A stretch of DNA of 64,000 nt, taken from NCBI GenBank assembly GCA_026874595.1, contig CM049318.1:44186456-44250455 (forward strand). The letters are read 5' to 3'. Numbering within the stretch: position 1 is the stretch's first letter; each line of letters begins with the position of its first letter. Source of the stretch: Sipunculus nudus (Eukaryota; Annelida; Sipuncula; Golfingiida; Sipunculidae). Positions 51,528-62,171 of this stretch are shown one piece after another. The translations under genes and the position numbers were made by a program. The notes under the pieces were generated by a model. It was not told where the DNA came from and searched no databases. It was given only the letters and a program-made list of their open reading frames with translations.

Positions 51528-52440
51528 AAAATAATAATCACAGAAACTGCACCGGCAAAAAGAATTTCTATGCTGGCTACCTGGCAGACATAATGGATTT
51601 CTGACAAGTCTGACATTCGAGATCACACATCCTCCAATAAGAGACCAAACTTGCGGCAACTGCTCCAAAGAATATTATAGTTATGAATGTCCAAAACAAT
51701 TAAAAGGCATGATCAAGTTGGAGAGCTCTCATATCAGATTTATGGATATGCAAATGTGAAAAGTGTAAGTCCAATATTTTTTAATTATCACCTTTCTTTT
51801 CAATGGGGCCAGCAAGTTAGATAAACTGCAAAACCTGAAAGAAAAGTAATGCAGAGAGAATCAATGAGAGTCTTGTAATCAAATAAAGCCATCCTAAATC
51901 CAGGTAAAAACCCACATATTATCAGAACAAACACTTGCTGGTATATCTGATGATTTGTATAATAATATTCAGATATCTAGAAAACTAAGTTTATTGCTAT
52001 GATTCCATAAAATAAACTGCAAAATGTTCCCATCATCTTATAAATCAGTAGCTAAACCTTAATACTATACTCTCACAGTCTTAATGCCTGGCTGAAGCAT
52101 TCCGGCAACAGTGTTTTTGTTATGCAGTAACGAGGTATTTATCACTCAGCCTTATCACTTAACAGGCTGATACAAAAGAGAGTCACATGTCACCAGCATC
52201 ACTCACAATTACAGCCACACAATGAGTTGTACCAGCGGGAGTGCAATGGCTATATGTACAGAAAAAATAGAGATGGTCTACAAAATAAGTTATTGTGAAC
52301 ATCCCTGACCTATGACCTTGGTTTTTTGCCCACATATCAACTGGATTCTTTCTAAATGATGGGTAACTACTAACCATTTACTTCTGGCCGGGTGCAATTA
52401 CTTGGCAACCAATGAGTGAATAAGTTAGACCTGCAACCTT
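51528..52440. other. mostly single-copy intron sequence
   Basis: About 0.9 kb without recognised exon or element, apart from an E-like fragment near 51580-51660. It is AT-rich and no RNA gene was seen. Confidence 0.5.
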
Positions 52441-53251
52441 TAACCTCCTGACCAGCTGACCTCAAAATCAATTAGTTATTTCTTCATGCAAAAAGACCCA
52501 TAAATATGAAGTTTGAATCACATTCAGTGATGCATAGATGTGGCATATGTGAAAGACTGAAGGTTTGGGTTGAACAGTTTCACTTGAAATATGTTCCCAA
52601 GCATTTAGAACAATATTGTGACCTTGACCTTTGACCTTTTGAACTCAACATCAATAGGCTTCTTCCCCTATTGGTAGGTAAGCCATATATGACAGATGGA
52701 AAGTATAGATTGAAAAGTTTGCCTGAAAATGACTCCACGCAAGAAGAGGGTGCTGTGAACTTGACCTTTGACCTAAAAATCAACAGGTCTTTTCCCCTGT
52801 TGGCAGAGAAGCGATATCAGTGCTGAAAGGTTTGATATGAAAGGTCTAGCTTGAAATGTGTCCACAACCTTTTCAAAGAAATGGATCCTGTGACCCTGAC
52901 CTTTTACCTTGTGACCTCAAAATAATTATGGTTCTTCCCCTGTTGGTAGGTGAGCTGTATGTGAAAGATGAGAGGTTTGGGATGAAAATTTTGGCTAAAA
53001 GAATTATTTCTGGGGGGGGGGGGGATGCAAACACACCCCATAACTTTGAGAATATAGGTCGCAGTGACCTAATTTCAGGATTGCAAGGAGATCTTTTTAG
53101 AACCTCTAAGACTGCATAGAGTTCATGGCCCTAGCCCCTACAGTTACGATTTGTGCCCTGCTAACGGCCGGCCGGCCGGACGGACAGACGGAAAGACGAC
53201 GGACAAAGACCCATCGCTATAGCCCAGCATGACTGAAAGTCAGCTGAGCTA
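52441..53251 (-). mobile_element. receptor-motif module fused to a family A right end
   Basis: Units with TGACCTTGACCTTTGACCT (52619-52637) and CCTATTGGTAGGTAAGCCATA, then one diverged A unit (GCAAACACACCCC, CAGTGACCTAATTTCAGG), a GACGG tract and right end CAGCTGAGCTA at 53251. A G run (about 12) lies near 53011. Confidence 0.65.
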
Positions 53252-53366
53252 AAAATTCTGCACAGTGGTTTACTGAGGATTTTTCCAGAAACCTTTGGGG
53301 CGGTGGCGGCAGCGGCGTGCAACTGAAAACATTGTATCCGCAAAATTCTGTTTTGGCAGATATAAT
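53252..53366 (-). mobile_element. family C right end
   Basis: Ends with the C right hairpin region (GTATCCGCAAAAT ... TTTTGGCAGATA). The left part is lost. It separates two copies of the same module. Confidence 0.6.
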
Positions 53367-53948
53367 AAGTTATTTCTTCAAGCAAAAGGACGAATAAATA
53401 TGTTTGAATCTAATTGAGTGATGTGTAGGTGAGGCATATGTGAAGGATTGGGATAAACAGTTTAGCTTGAAATATGTTCACAAGCATTTGGAACAATTTT
53501 TGGAACCTTGACCTCTGACCTTTTGAACTCAACATCAATAGGGTTCTTCCCATATTGGTAGGTAAGCCATATATGGCAGATGGAAGTTATAGGTTGAAAA
53601 GTTTGCCTTAAAATTACTCCACCTAAGTTGTGGGTTCTGTGACCTCAAAATCAACAGGTCTTTTTCCCTGTTGGCAGAGAAGCGATATATCAGTTTTGGC
53701 TATAAGAATTTATTCTGGGGGGTGCAAACACACCCCGTAACTCAGAGAATATAGGTCGCAGTGACATAATTTCAGGTTTGCAAGGTGATCTTTTTAGAGC
53801 CTCTAAGACTGCATAGGGTTCATGATCCTAGCCCGTAAGGTTACGATTTGTGCCCTGCTAAAGGACTGCCAGCCGGACAGACAGACGGAAGGACGACCGA
53901 CAATGACCCATCACTATAGCACAGCATGAATGAAAGTCAGCTGAGCTA
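53367..53948 (-). mobile_element. second copy of the module with family A right end
   Basis: Repeats the order of 52.45-53.25 kb (TTATTTCTTCAAGC, GACCTTTTGAACTC, GCAAACACACCCC, CTCTAAGACTGCATAG) with its own GACAGACGG tract and right end at 53948. It is shorter by internal loss. Confidence 0.7.
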
Positions 53949-54159
53949 AAAATGTGTGACTTTAATTAAGTTTTAAATAGTTAAATATATGGCCCTATGA
54001 ACTTAAAATTAATAGGAAGGCAGTTTACCCAATATTTAAAATTAACTAAGTTTAACAATGTTATTCATATCAAGGCCTAGCCAACTTTAAAAGGTATGAA
54101 TGAAATGCTACAAAGTATTTATATCTAATTAAATCTCAACATGCGAATAGGCACTAATC

Positions 54160-54161
54160 AC

Positions 54162-54194
<33 letters not shown>

Positions 54195-54255
54195 CAGAGT
54201 GAGAGCAAGAGAGATAGAGAGAGAGAGACAGGGAGGGAGAGACAGAGAGAGAGAC
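54160..54255. repeat. (GA)n-rich tract
   Basis: Purine tract of GAGAGA and GACAGA units in a family A-type setting (followed by CAGGAGTGAAGG..TTACATAACA). The same association occurs at 26570-26740. Confidence 0.85.
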
Positions 54256-54259
54256 TCTT

Positions 54260-54748
54260 TGTGGTAGTACAACTGCTCACCTATACCAGGCAGTGGGAGC
54301 CAGGAGTGAAGGGATTACATAACACCCTTTGGAGCTGGGAACTGGGCAGCTGAGCAAACTGCATACCACTGGCTTGATGTAAAAATTCTTACCATGGTGC
54401 TTGAAATAAAATCTAAAGTTTTCATCAATTGGTTTCCAACTGTTTTGTTTAGATTTTAACAGATGAAATGCACATGTAAACATGCTGTGAAAATAAAATC
54501 CACAGCAGTTACAGGATAAAAACGTGCTGTTGCCAAAGTTGGGCAAAATTTAAGGTATTGATTTTTTATTTATGCTAATATTTTGACAAATTTGCAATAT
54601 TCAGATCTAATTTTGGGTATACAATTGAATCTTGATGAAATAATATTATATCCCTGAAAAAAAGTCTCTAGCTTCAGCAATGCTCATGTTAAATGAGTAA
54701 ATGTATTTCCTGATTTATTACAAGATTAGGGCCCATAACTTAACAAAA
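54260..54748 (-). mobile_element. family A 670-bp unit, left of a family E insertion
   Basis: Most of one 670-bp unit (GTGCTTGAAATAAAATC, AAAGTTGGGCAAAATTTAAGG) up to GGGCCCATAACTTAACAAAA, where family E is inserted. It continues at 56275. Confidence 0.75.
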
Positions 54749-56274
54749 ACTAGATGTGGTCAGACAAAGGTCCTCAGAGGGCCCCGCGTTTCTGCTAGCG
54801 CTGGACTAGTTTACACATGGGTGAAAAATGAAATTGATATGCATGAGGGAAAAAATCATACTGGATTAAAGAAGATATATCTGAAATAATGTGTGCAATA
54901 GAAAATCATTGAATGTAGTCTGTTAGCCATATTTGATTTTGTCTGTAATTATATAGGTATGGAGCCCTCATAGGGACCAAAGATCCCTGTAAATTTGGAA
55001 AAGCTGAAGTATGTTGTTGTTTAGTTATCACGCATGAAAGAAAATCAGCTAATGGGCAGTGGCGGCCATATTGAAATTCCAGCAGGTCTGTGATTCAAAA
55101 GGTCTGGAGCCCTTACAGGTTCCAATCATCCCTGTGAATTTGGGAAAGCTGCAGGAGGTCTTTGTTGAGTTATAACACACAAAAGAAAATCACCGATTGG
55201 GCTGTGGCGGCCATATTGGAATTCCAACAGGTCTGCGATTCAAAAGGTTTGGAGCCCTTATATGTACCAATCATCCCTGTGAACAAGGGAAAGCTGCAGT
55301 AGGTTGTTGTTGAGTTATCTTGCACTAAAGAAAGTCAGCGATCAGGCTGTGGAGGCCATATTGGAATTCAGACAGGTCTGTTATTCAATAGGTCTGGAGC
55401 CCTCATAGGTACCAATCATCCCGGTGAATTTGGGAAAGATGCAGTAGGTTGTTGTTGAATCAGCGCATGTGAAAGAAAATCAGCGATCGGCCTGTGGTGG
55501 CCATATTGGAATTCTGACGGGTCTGTAATTCAATAGGTCTTGAGCCCTCATACGTACCAACAATCCCTGTGAAGTTTGGAAAGCTGCAGTATGTTGTTGT
55601 AGAGTAGCGTGCAAAAAATAATCAGCGATTGGGCTGTGGCAGCCATATTTGAATTCCGACAAGTCTGTAATTCAAAAGGTCTGGAGCCCTCATAGGTACC
55701 AATCATCCTGGTGAATTTGGGAAAGCTGCAGTATGTTGTTGTTGAGTTATTGCGTGCAAAAAATAATCAGCAATTGGGCTGTGGTGGCCATATTTGAATT
55801 CCGACAAGTCTGTAATTCAATAGGTCTGGAGCCCTCATAGGTACCAATCATCCCGGTGAATTTGGGAAAGCTGCAGTACATTGTTGTTGAATCATCAAAT
55901 GTGAAAGAAAATCAGCGATCGGGCTATGGCAGCCATATTGGAATTATGACGATTCTGTAATTCAATAGGTCTAGAGCCCTCATAGGTACCAATCATCCCT
56001 GTGAATTTGGGAAAGCTGCAGTATGTTATTGTTGAGTTATTGCATGCAAAAGAAAATCAGCTGTGGCAGCCATATTTGACTTCCAACAAGTCTGTAATTC
56101 GATAGGTCTGGAGCCCTCATAGGTATTAATCATCCCTGTGAATTTCGGAAAGCTGCAGTATGTTGTTGAGTTATCGCGTGCGAAAGAAAGTGTCACTGAC
56201 GGAAGGACGGATGGATGGAAGGACGGACTGACACGGTGATCACTATAGGGCACCACTTATCAAGCTGGGCCCTA
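54749..56274 (-). mobile_element. family E element, complete, 1.5 kb
   Basis: Left end ACTAGATGTGGTCAG with hairpin GGTCCTcagAGGGCC. The right end is a GACGGAAGGACGG tract, CACTATAGGGCACC and GGGCCCTA at 56274. The inner AGGGCCC / GGGCCCT is an inverted pair. The outer family A unit rejoins as CTTAACAAAA|AATAAGCAGTACTGAC. The interior is a 145-bp array. Confidence 0.8.
55020..56190. repeat. about 145-bp tandem array in family E
   Basis: Eight units marked by GGCCATATTGGAATTC (55064, 55209, 55364, 55499 and onward) with AAGCTGCAGTAkGTTGTTGTT in each. The period varies from 135 to 155 bp. Confidence 0.85.
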
Positions 56275-56324
56275 AATAAGCAGTACTGACATAATTTCTG
56301 GCATGTACATAGCAATTGTAAAGA

Positions 56325-58848
56325 ACAAGGCCTACAGGCCTAATGCGAACCTGTGCATATGGATATACACCAGGTATAATGCTTCAATGCTGAACCACTA
56401 CTTTTCATATATATGAACAATGCAAGTACTAAACATTTTGAACAAGAAACAATACACAAACATCACTGCTGAAATTCTGGCATGGGTGCACACAACACAA
56501 AAATTATTGTAGGTGGCACCACCAGTCTTGTATACGACAAAGCTATTTGACATGTATAAATATGCCCAATTTCAGGCTGATATATCAAATTCCTCCGTAC
56601 AATTAAGCAGGCACATACACTTTGCAAAAGTCATTGTAGATGGCGATACCTGTCTTGTGAACGAGAAAGCCATTAAAGACACATAGACAGGTCAGAATAT
56701 CAGGCCTTGAGTCTGATGCACCGGGCTGACCAGGCTTAGGTAAGAAAGGCTGTTGCCCTGAGTGTACTGTGACAAATTACTGGCTCAGGCTACTGCACTG
56801 AGTGAACTCTTGACCTGCACCTGGCTTGACTGAGTGAACTTTTGACCTGTACTTGACTGCACTGAAAGAACATGAGGTGATCACACGATACTCATGAGGT
56901 GATCACATGCTACCCATGAAATGATCACATGCTGCCCATGAGGTGATCACATGCCTTGTGCTTGGCTGCACTGATTTAACTCTTGGTCTAAATCTGGCTG
57001 CACTGGCCTGTTATGTAACTCTGCTAAAATTTATCCAACACAAACCATTTGAACAAACTTGAGAAGGCTTGCCTCTGGGATCGTTTCTGTAAAATACTGA
57101 ACAATTTGGCTGGACTCTTTACAAGAAGAAGAAGTTTTTATCAGCTTTTTCCCTGTAAAATCTAAGTAAATGCAGATAGCAAAAATAAGCTGAATCCATC
57201 AACATTTGATATGCGACTGATAACTGCATAAAATTTGGGGATGGTAGCTCCTGCTATTCCTGAGAAATTATGAATAGTGTAAAGATGATATGTAATATCA
57301 TAAATCTACATTTTTTAAAAGCTTTTAAAAAACATTCTTGTCAATATTTTCCATAGATATTCTGAAATCCTAATGTCTAGAGGCATGATGTAATGGATGC
57401 TGATAAACTGGTGCTAGGCTAGATGTATCTGCTTCACACAGCTAACATATATGGTAAAATGACTCAATTCAATCTTTATAATTCATCCAAAATTCATTTT
57501 TTGGAACCATAAAAGACAATTATTATTAGAATGATTCAGGGAATTATTCTTGCAAAATATTAAACAAACTGGCCTCAGTGTCATCAGTCGAAAAATGTTT
57601 TGTAGGTTTATAACTCATATGGGAAAATACAGCATAATGGCAAAGTTCAGCTTCCCATAACTCAGCCAAAAATCATTGAACCAAAACCATTTGAACAAAC
57701 TTGAATTATCAACTTCTAGGGATAATTAATGTGTGAGATTTAAGAATTTGGCCCAGTGGTTTTTGAGAAGGAGATTTTTGTAGCCACTTAGCTAACATGG
57801 GCTGTCATGGCATATGACTAAATTCAGCTTCCCATAACTCAGCCAAAAGTCACTGAACTGAGACCATTTGAACAAACTTGAATTATCAACATCTAAGGAT
57901 AATTAATGTGTGAGATTTAAGAATTTGGCCCAGTGGTTTTTGAGAGGAAGATTTTTGTAGCCACTTAGCTTACATGGGCTGTTATGGCATATGACTAAAT
58001 TCAGCTTCCCATAATTCAGCCAAAAGTCGCTGAACTGAGACCATTTGAACAAACTTGAATTATCAACATCTAAGGATAATTAATGTGTGAGATTTAAGAA
58101 TTTGGCCCAGTGGTTTTTGAGAAGAAGATTTTTGTAGCCACTTAGCTAAAATGGGCTGTTATGGCATATGACTTAATTCAGCTTCCCATAACTTAGCCAA
58201 AAGTCACTGAACTGAGACCATTTGAACAAACTTCAGAAAGCACTTCCCCAGTATTATTCCTGTGCGATATTAAACAATTTGGCCATTTTGTTTCAGAGAA
58301 GAAGTTATTTGTAGGTGTCAGTATGATATGGGCACTGATGACCCCCGTACAAAAAAAGGCCGATGCAGGTGGCGCCACCAATACCTCAATTTCAGATATG
58401 ACTCATGTGACCAACATTAGCATAAAATTTGGTGATGATAGCTCCAGCCGTTTCTAAGATTGTAATTTTAGTATGCTTTTTTAGACAGATGACTAAGTTC
58501 AACTATCTGTAACTCGGCCAAAAATCACCGAACTTAAATCATTCGAAAAAACTTGAGAAGGATTGTTCCAGGGATCATTTCTGTGAAATATTGGACAATT
58601 TGGCTAAACAGTTTCGGAGAAGAAGATTTTTTTAAGCTTTTTTAGCTTTTTCCCTATAAAATCTAAGAAAATGCAGTTAGCCAAAAAATAAGCAAAATCC
58701 GATAGAGTTTTTTAGATGACTAATTTTTTGCATAAATTTTCGTGATGCTAACTCTTGCTGTTTTTAAGATAGTATAGGTTAACGTACAGACGACGGAAGA
58801 CGGACGCCGGACGACGCCACACCATCGCATAAGCTCACAGGTTCGCTA
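56325..58848 (-). mobile_element. family B element, complete, 2.5 kb
   Basis: Left end ACAAGGCCTACAGG with GCGAACCTGTG. The right end is a GACGACGG tract, GCTCACAGGTTCGCTA at 58848. It has the same internal order as the copy at 16661-19428 and is clearly its close relative, down to shared odd junctions. It contains GGTGGCGCCACC at 58368-58379. Confidence 0.87.
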
Positions 58849-59063
58849 AATCTTGAGGTTTTCCCTTAATTTCTCACAGGAACGAAGTCGCAAAGACCCA
58901 GTTTTCGGCTTGGTAAGAGATCTTGGGGACATCTAACATTACGCCAAATTTTGGATTCCTAGGTCTTACGGTTTCAAAACGTGCCACATCTACGGATGGA
59001 CAGACAGACAGACGGACAATGGACCACGGCTATAGCTCAGATGACTTATAGTCAGCTGAGCTA
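58849..59063 (-). mobile_element. family A right end
   Basis: The remaining part of the outer A copy: end of the 670-bp unit, GACAGACAGACGG tract and hairpin ending TA at 59063. The copy ends only 36 bp from the donor of the 59100-59216 exon. Confidence 0.8.
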
Positions 59064-59099
59064 AAAATTATAAGATTTTATGTAGTGTCTGATACTTAC

Positions 59100-59216
59100 T
59101 GGTCAAAGGAGTTTTACGTTTCAGATGTGCCAGGTCTCGTCGTCGTAGGAGTGGGCTGCTACGCTGTATCTTTTGTTTCAAACGGGAACGCACCAACTTG
59201 AGATTAGGTTCTGAAG
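59100..59216 (-). CDS. HDAC4: class IIa histone deacetylase, internal exon (NLS / 14-3-3 segment)
   Basis: Minus-strand exon of 117 bp. The acceptor is a pyrimidine-rich stretch ending CATCCAG and the donor is CCA|GTAAGT. It begins with the last two bases of a codon, then encodes 38 residues including SEPNLKLVRSRLKQK and QRSSPLLRRRD, and ends one base into a codon. In vertebrate HDAC4/5/9 the matching segment (TASEPNLKLRSRLKQKV..RRSSPLLRRKD) carries the Ser246-type 14-3-3 docking site and the basic nuclear localisation signal. That lets phosphorylation move the deacetylase out of the nucleus and release MEF2 repression. The Ser-Glu-Pro and the basic clusters are kept here. One extra Val before RSRLKQK and a shortened KVAER segment distinguish it from vertebrates. 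Invertebrates usually have a single class IIa gene, so HDAC4 is used as the symbol. Confidence 0.92.
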
Positions 59217-59304
59217 CTGGATGGGATGAAAACAGAGAGGGTGTCACGCAGAGTTATGAAACATTCAAGTCAATCAAACATTCAAAATGTCAATCAGATG
59301 GTAA

Positions 59305-59312
59305 ACTAGATA
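59305..59312 (-). mobile_element. family F left terminus, split by a DNA transposon
   Basis: ACTAGATA, the first bases of an F copy. The rest of its left end (TTTCTTGGCACtgcaGGTGCC) resumes at 60102, after the inserted transposon. Confidence 0.7.
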
Positions 59313-60099
59313 CTGTGGTTGGCTTTATATTTACGGGGCTCAATTTTCGCGCTCAAGCAATTTTTCCTAGTTTCACGGGGTTTCATTTTAGCGATTAGGC
59401 ATATATCAATATTTTAATAAACACCAAAATAGGTATAAATTCTGTTTCACACATTTGTTTTGCCCAAACAAAAATGACCGTAAATGCTGGAACCTGGCGA
59501 TGCCGCTTCAAAGGGTCATTGGTTTCACAGCTTGGCCATCACATATCAATATAAAAAGGGCCCTCTTCTCTACCCTAATCATACCATGTTCAGATTATGT
59601 AATAGATACATTGTTCGATGGATATAACAAGTTGGTTACGGAAGGGGCCATATTCCTGAAGCGGCGCGCATGGAAGGTCTGCCTGATACACGCGAGTGTG
59701 AACTTGAAGAAAGAGCAGAGTAGCTCTTAGCGGCGAATGATCAGATCGACCGTCAGCTGACAAAGCGTAAGCGGGGAGAGTTCAAGCAATTCTACCAAGA
59801 CAAACGGCTTGCGATTGCAGTTTAATAAATAAATCAGACGTGCAGAACTGCTGATGAGAACTAAGCATTTTTTTTATTAAACTAGATCATGGATATGTTG
59901 CACGCTGCGATCAACATGATCATCATTTGGATTATATTTATTTTCCACTATTGCCCATTATTGCTACCTGGTGGCAATTGCAGAGACTATTTTCCCATCA
60001 CAGCAAAGTTAAATATCTGCGTTGTTTCAATTTTGTGGCTTTTCCCCGACCATGAATATCGCGAATTTGAAACCACCGCGAATAACAAGCCAACCACAG
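59313..60099. mobile_element. TA-target DNA transposon, 787 bp
   Basis: Perfect 13-bp terminal inverted repeats (CTGTGGTTGGCTT / AAGCCAACCACAG), continuing imperfectly for about 40 bp, flanked by TA on both sides (59311-59312 and 60100-60101). The family F copy at 21244 is the empty-site counterpart, with ACTAGACATTTCTTGG uninterrupted. The interior is less AT-rich than its surroundings and has short coding-like stretches, such as NDQIDRQLTKRKRGEF near 59735-59780, but no transposase could be recognised. The superfamily is unresolved. Confidence 0.78.
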
Positions 60100-60101
60100 T
60101 A

Positions 60102-60560
60102 TTTCTTGGCACTGCAGGTGCCATAGTATCCCCAGACAATTAATCCCTCCCCCCCTTTAAGAATAGGCCCCCATTTTCAGCAGCATATACCTTACACTTG
60201 GCAAGCGACTATGGTTTCTTCCATCTATCAACTTGAGAAACAATATTTTTCACCAAATATGGGGGCCAATACAGCAAATCACTCTTGAGAAAAGAGTATT
60301 AATTTATTTTACTGTATTCAAAACCAATACCTTGAACCACTCCGAAAATATGAGTAATGATGGGGTATTTGAAAGGCGTGAAAACAAGAAAAGGACAGAA
60401 GGTGGTGCCACCTGTCTTCCACAAAAGACAAACCTATCCAAGATCTTTGATCGATTCAATTTGGACCAATCTATGCATCCCTTATTGAGATATTTATGAT
60501 CTTGTGTGATTTCACCATATATGGCAATATTCAAGGTCAAGGCCACTCTCATAGGAAAGG
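60102..60560 (-). mobile_element. family F continuation
   Basis: Resumes F at TTTCTTGGCACTGCAGGTGCC and follows the 21.25-kb copy through AGTATCCCCAGACA, TTTAAGAATAG and CAGCAGCATATAC to about 60230. It then passes into diverged sequence with GGTGGTGCCACCTGTCTTC. Confidence 0.6.
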
Positions 60561-60760
60561 TCATGACCCCAATTTAAATAAACATTATGTCATGTAATCG
60601 TGTATATTTCTGTATATTTTTGCCATGTCGCATGGACCTAATTGTTGTTTTATTGTATGTATAAGTCCATGATATTGCACCAAGACTCTGGCATTCAATA
60701 TTTCATGCAGTACGTCCATCAATTGTGCTTTTGAAGTTAGAAGCTGTTACGTCCAATCGT
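60561..60760. other. no feature recognised
   Basis: A short AT-rich stretch with neither coding nor repeat signals that can be placed. Confidence 0.4.
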
Positions 60761-60764
60761 TATG

Positions 60765-61146
60765 ACTGCTTTTTTTAAGGTCTCAAAAATGGGGGGAAAA
60801 TGTGTAAAAATTGGAAGGAATACAGGTGGTGCCACCAGTCTGCAGGAACTGATGAAGTACTCTATGATCAATATGTCATGCAAAGAGTCATGGTGATCAA
60901 TGCAATAGTTGTTCAGATAAAGGAGCTTTGTATCAGATTTTTCATTTTTCTGGGGGGGGTTCTTTCTAGTCCCATACCTCGATGGATATGGGTTACAGAG
61001 ACCTAATTTTAGGTTACCTAGCAGATTTTTCATGGCCTTCCCTGGATGTCATATTACAAGATTCTAGGTCCAGCATTTAGTGCCTTGTCAAAAGACGGAC
61101 AAAGAATGATCACTACAGCTCAGATGTCTTTCAGTAAGCTGAGCTA
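60765..61146 (-). mobile_element. family A single unit with right end
   Basis: One 337-bp unit (GGTGGTGCCACCAGTCTGCAG, TTTTTCTGGGGGGGG), a much reduced GACGGAC tract and a hairpin ending TA at 61146. Confidence 0.7.
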
Positions 61147-61480
61147 AAATACCTTGGTCAAGGTCACCCAAAAGTTGATGCATTCGAGCAAGTAATTGGA
61201 GATGCGTTTAACAAAGTCATAAGTAACATCAAATGAAAACTCTGGCCACTATCGCACTAACAGGCAAGTATGGTGATATTTCCACTATGAGCTGACCTTG
61301 AATAAAGGTAAAGTCACACAACCAAGAAAACATCTTTGCCTTTCGAGTGCAGGATTACAACAAAATTTTGATAGGTGGCAGCACTTCTGAACTATAAGCC
61401 TCTAGAAAAAGTGGACGCTGACACAGAGGTGGAGCCAGTTAAAACAATAAGTTCCCCTAAGGTTGCATAATTATATTGTA
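61147..61480. other. no gene recognised
   Basis: About 330 bp of intron sequence with GGTCAAGGTCACC near the left; nothing else identifiable. Confidence 0.4.
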
Positions 61481-61950
61481 GGGTATTTACAAGCCCTTTA
61501 GCTCGAAGGATATGGGTAACAGAGATCTAATTTCAGTTTTCCAAGGAGATTTTTATGGACCTCCCTGAATGTTAAATTAGCCTGCAGGAAATGATGAAAC
61601 AATCCATGATGATTATGCATGCAAAGATTCATGGTGATCAATGCATTTTTGTTCAGATACTGGAGCTTTTGTATTAAATTTTTAATTATTCTGAGGGGTA
61701 CTTCTGAGCCCCACAGCTCAAAGGATAAGGGTAACAGAGACCTTATTTCAGTCAGCTGAGATAAAAAAATTGGGAATTTTTCTTAATTTTTCAAAGGAAC
61801 AAAGTCTTAATGGCCCAATTTTTGGTACGGTAGATTTGGGGACATCTAACTGTATGCCAAATTTCAGATTTGTACATCCAACAGTTTCAAAATGTGCCAG
61901 TTTAATGGACAAAGGACCAATGGACAAAGGCCTGCAAGTCAACTGAGCTA
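61481..61950 (-). mobile_element. decayed family A pieces
   Basis: A partial 337-bp unit ends in GTCAGCTGAGATAAAA near 61763, followed by a shrunken 670-type piece ending AACTGAGCTA at 61950. Confidence 0.55.
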
Positions 61951-62143
61951 AAGACTGGTGTTATCATCTGGAAACCAGTCTTGGGATAGATGGCCCCTGT
62001 CACCTTGACCTTTTACCTTGTGACCCAAAATCCATTAGTTTCTTTGACTTTTGGCAGGTGAGCAATATCTGGAAGATGGAAGGTTTGGGATGAAAAGTTT
62101 GGCTTAAAATACATTCAATATCTTTACAAAGAAGTAGGTCCTG

Positions 62144-62162
62144 TGACCTTGACCTTTGACCT
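62144..62162. promoter_or_regulatory. DR1-type nuclear-receptor-like motif in a repeat
   Basis: TGACCTTGACCTTTGACCT inside a module at 61951-62171 related to those at 21.4 and 52.6 kb. The same 19-mer occurs at 21712 and 52619. Confidence 0.4.
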
Positions 62163-62171
62163 CATCACCCA

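Larger units (their letters stand above)
19834..59099 (-). other. HDAC4 intron, 39.3 kb
   Basis: Intron from donor GTAAGT (next to 59100) to acceptor TTGTATAG (next to 19833). Phase 1 is kept across it, so no missing exon is required. The protein alignment with vertebrate HDAC4 also runs on directly from the KRKTPLT end to the following linker. Contents are itemised below. Confidence 0.8.

Noticed and set aside
51528-52440. Search for tRNA or other RNA genes in the longer single-copy stretches.
   Set aside because: No A-box/B-box pair or cloverleaf was seen here or in 19834-21243.
53161-53215. A GC-rich GGCCGGCCGGCC tract as a CpG-island promoter.
   Set aside because: It is the GACGG-type tract found before every family A right end, not an isolated island.
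59455-60143. Two open frames, and a stretch reading NDQIDRQLTKRKRGEF that loosely recalls the first helix of G-protein alpha subunits.
   Set aside because: They lie inside the TA-target transposon. The similarity is short, the nucleotide-binding loop is absent, and no host gene call is justified.
60233-60564. Overlapping frames on both strands of 86-88 codons.
   Set aside because: They lie in diverged repeat sequence with GGTGGTGCCACC and have no recognisable domain or splice context.
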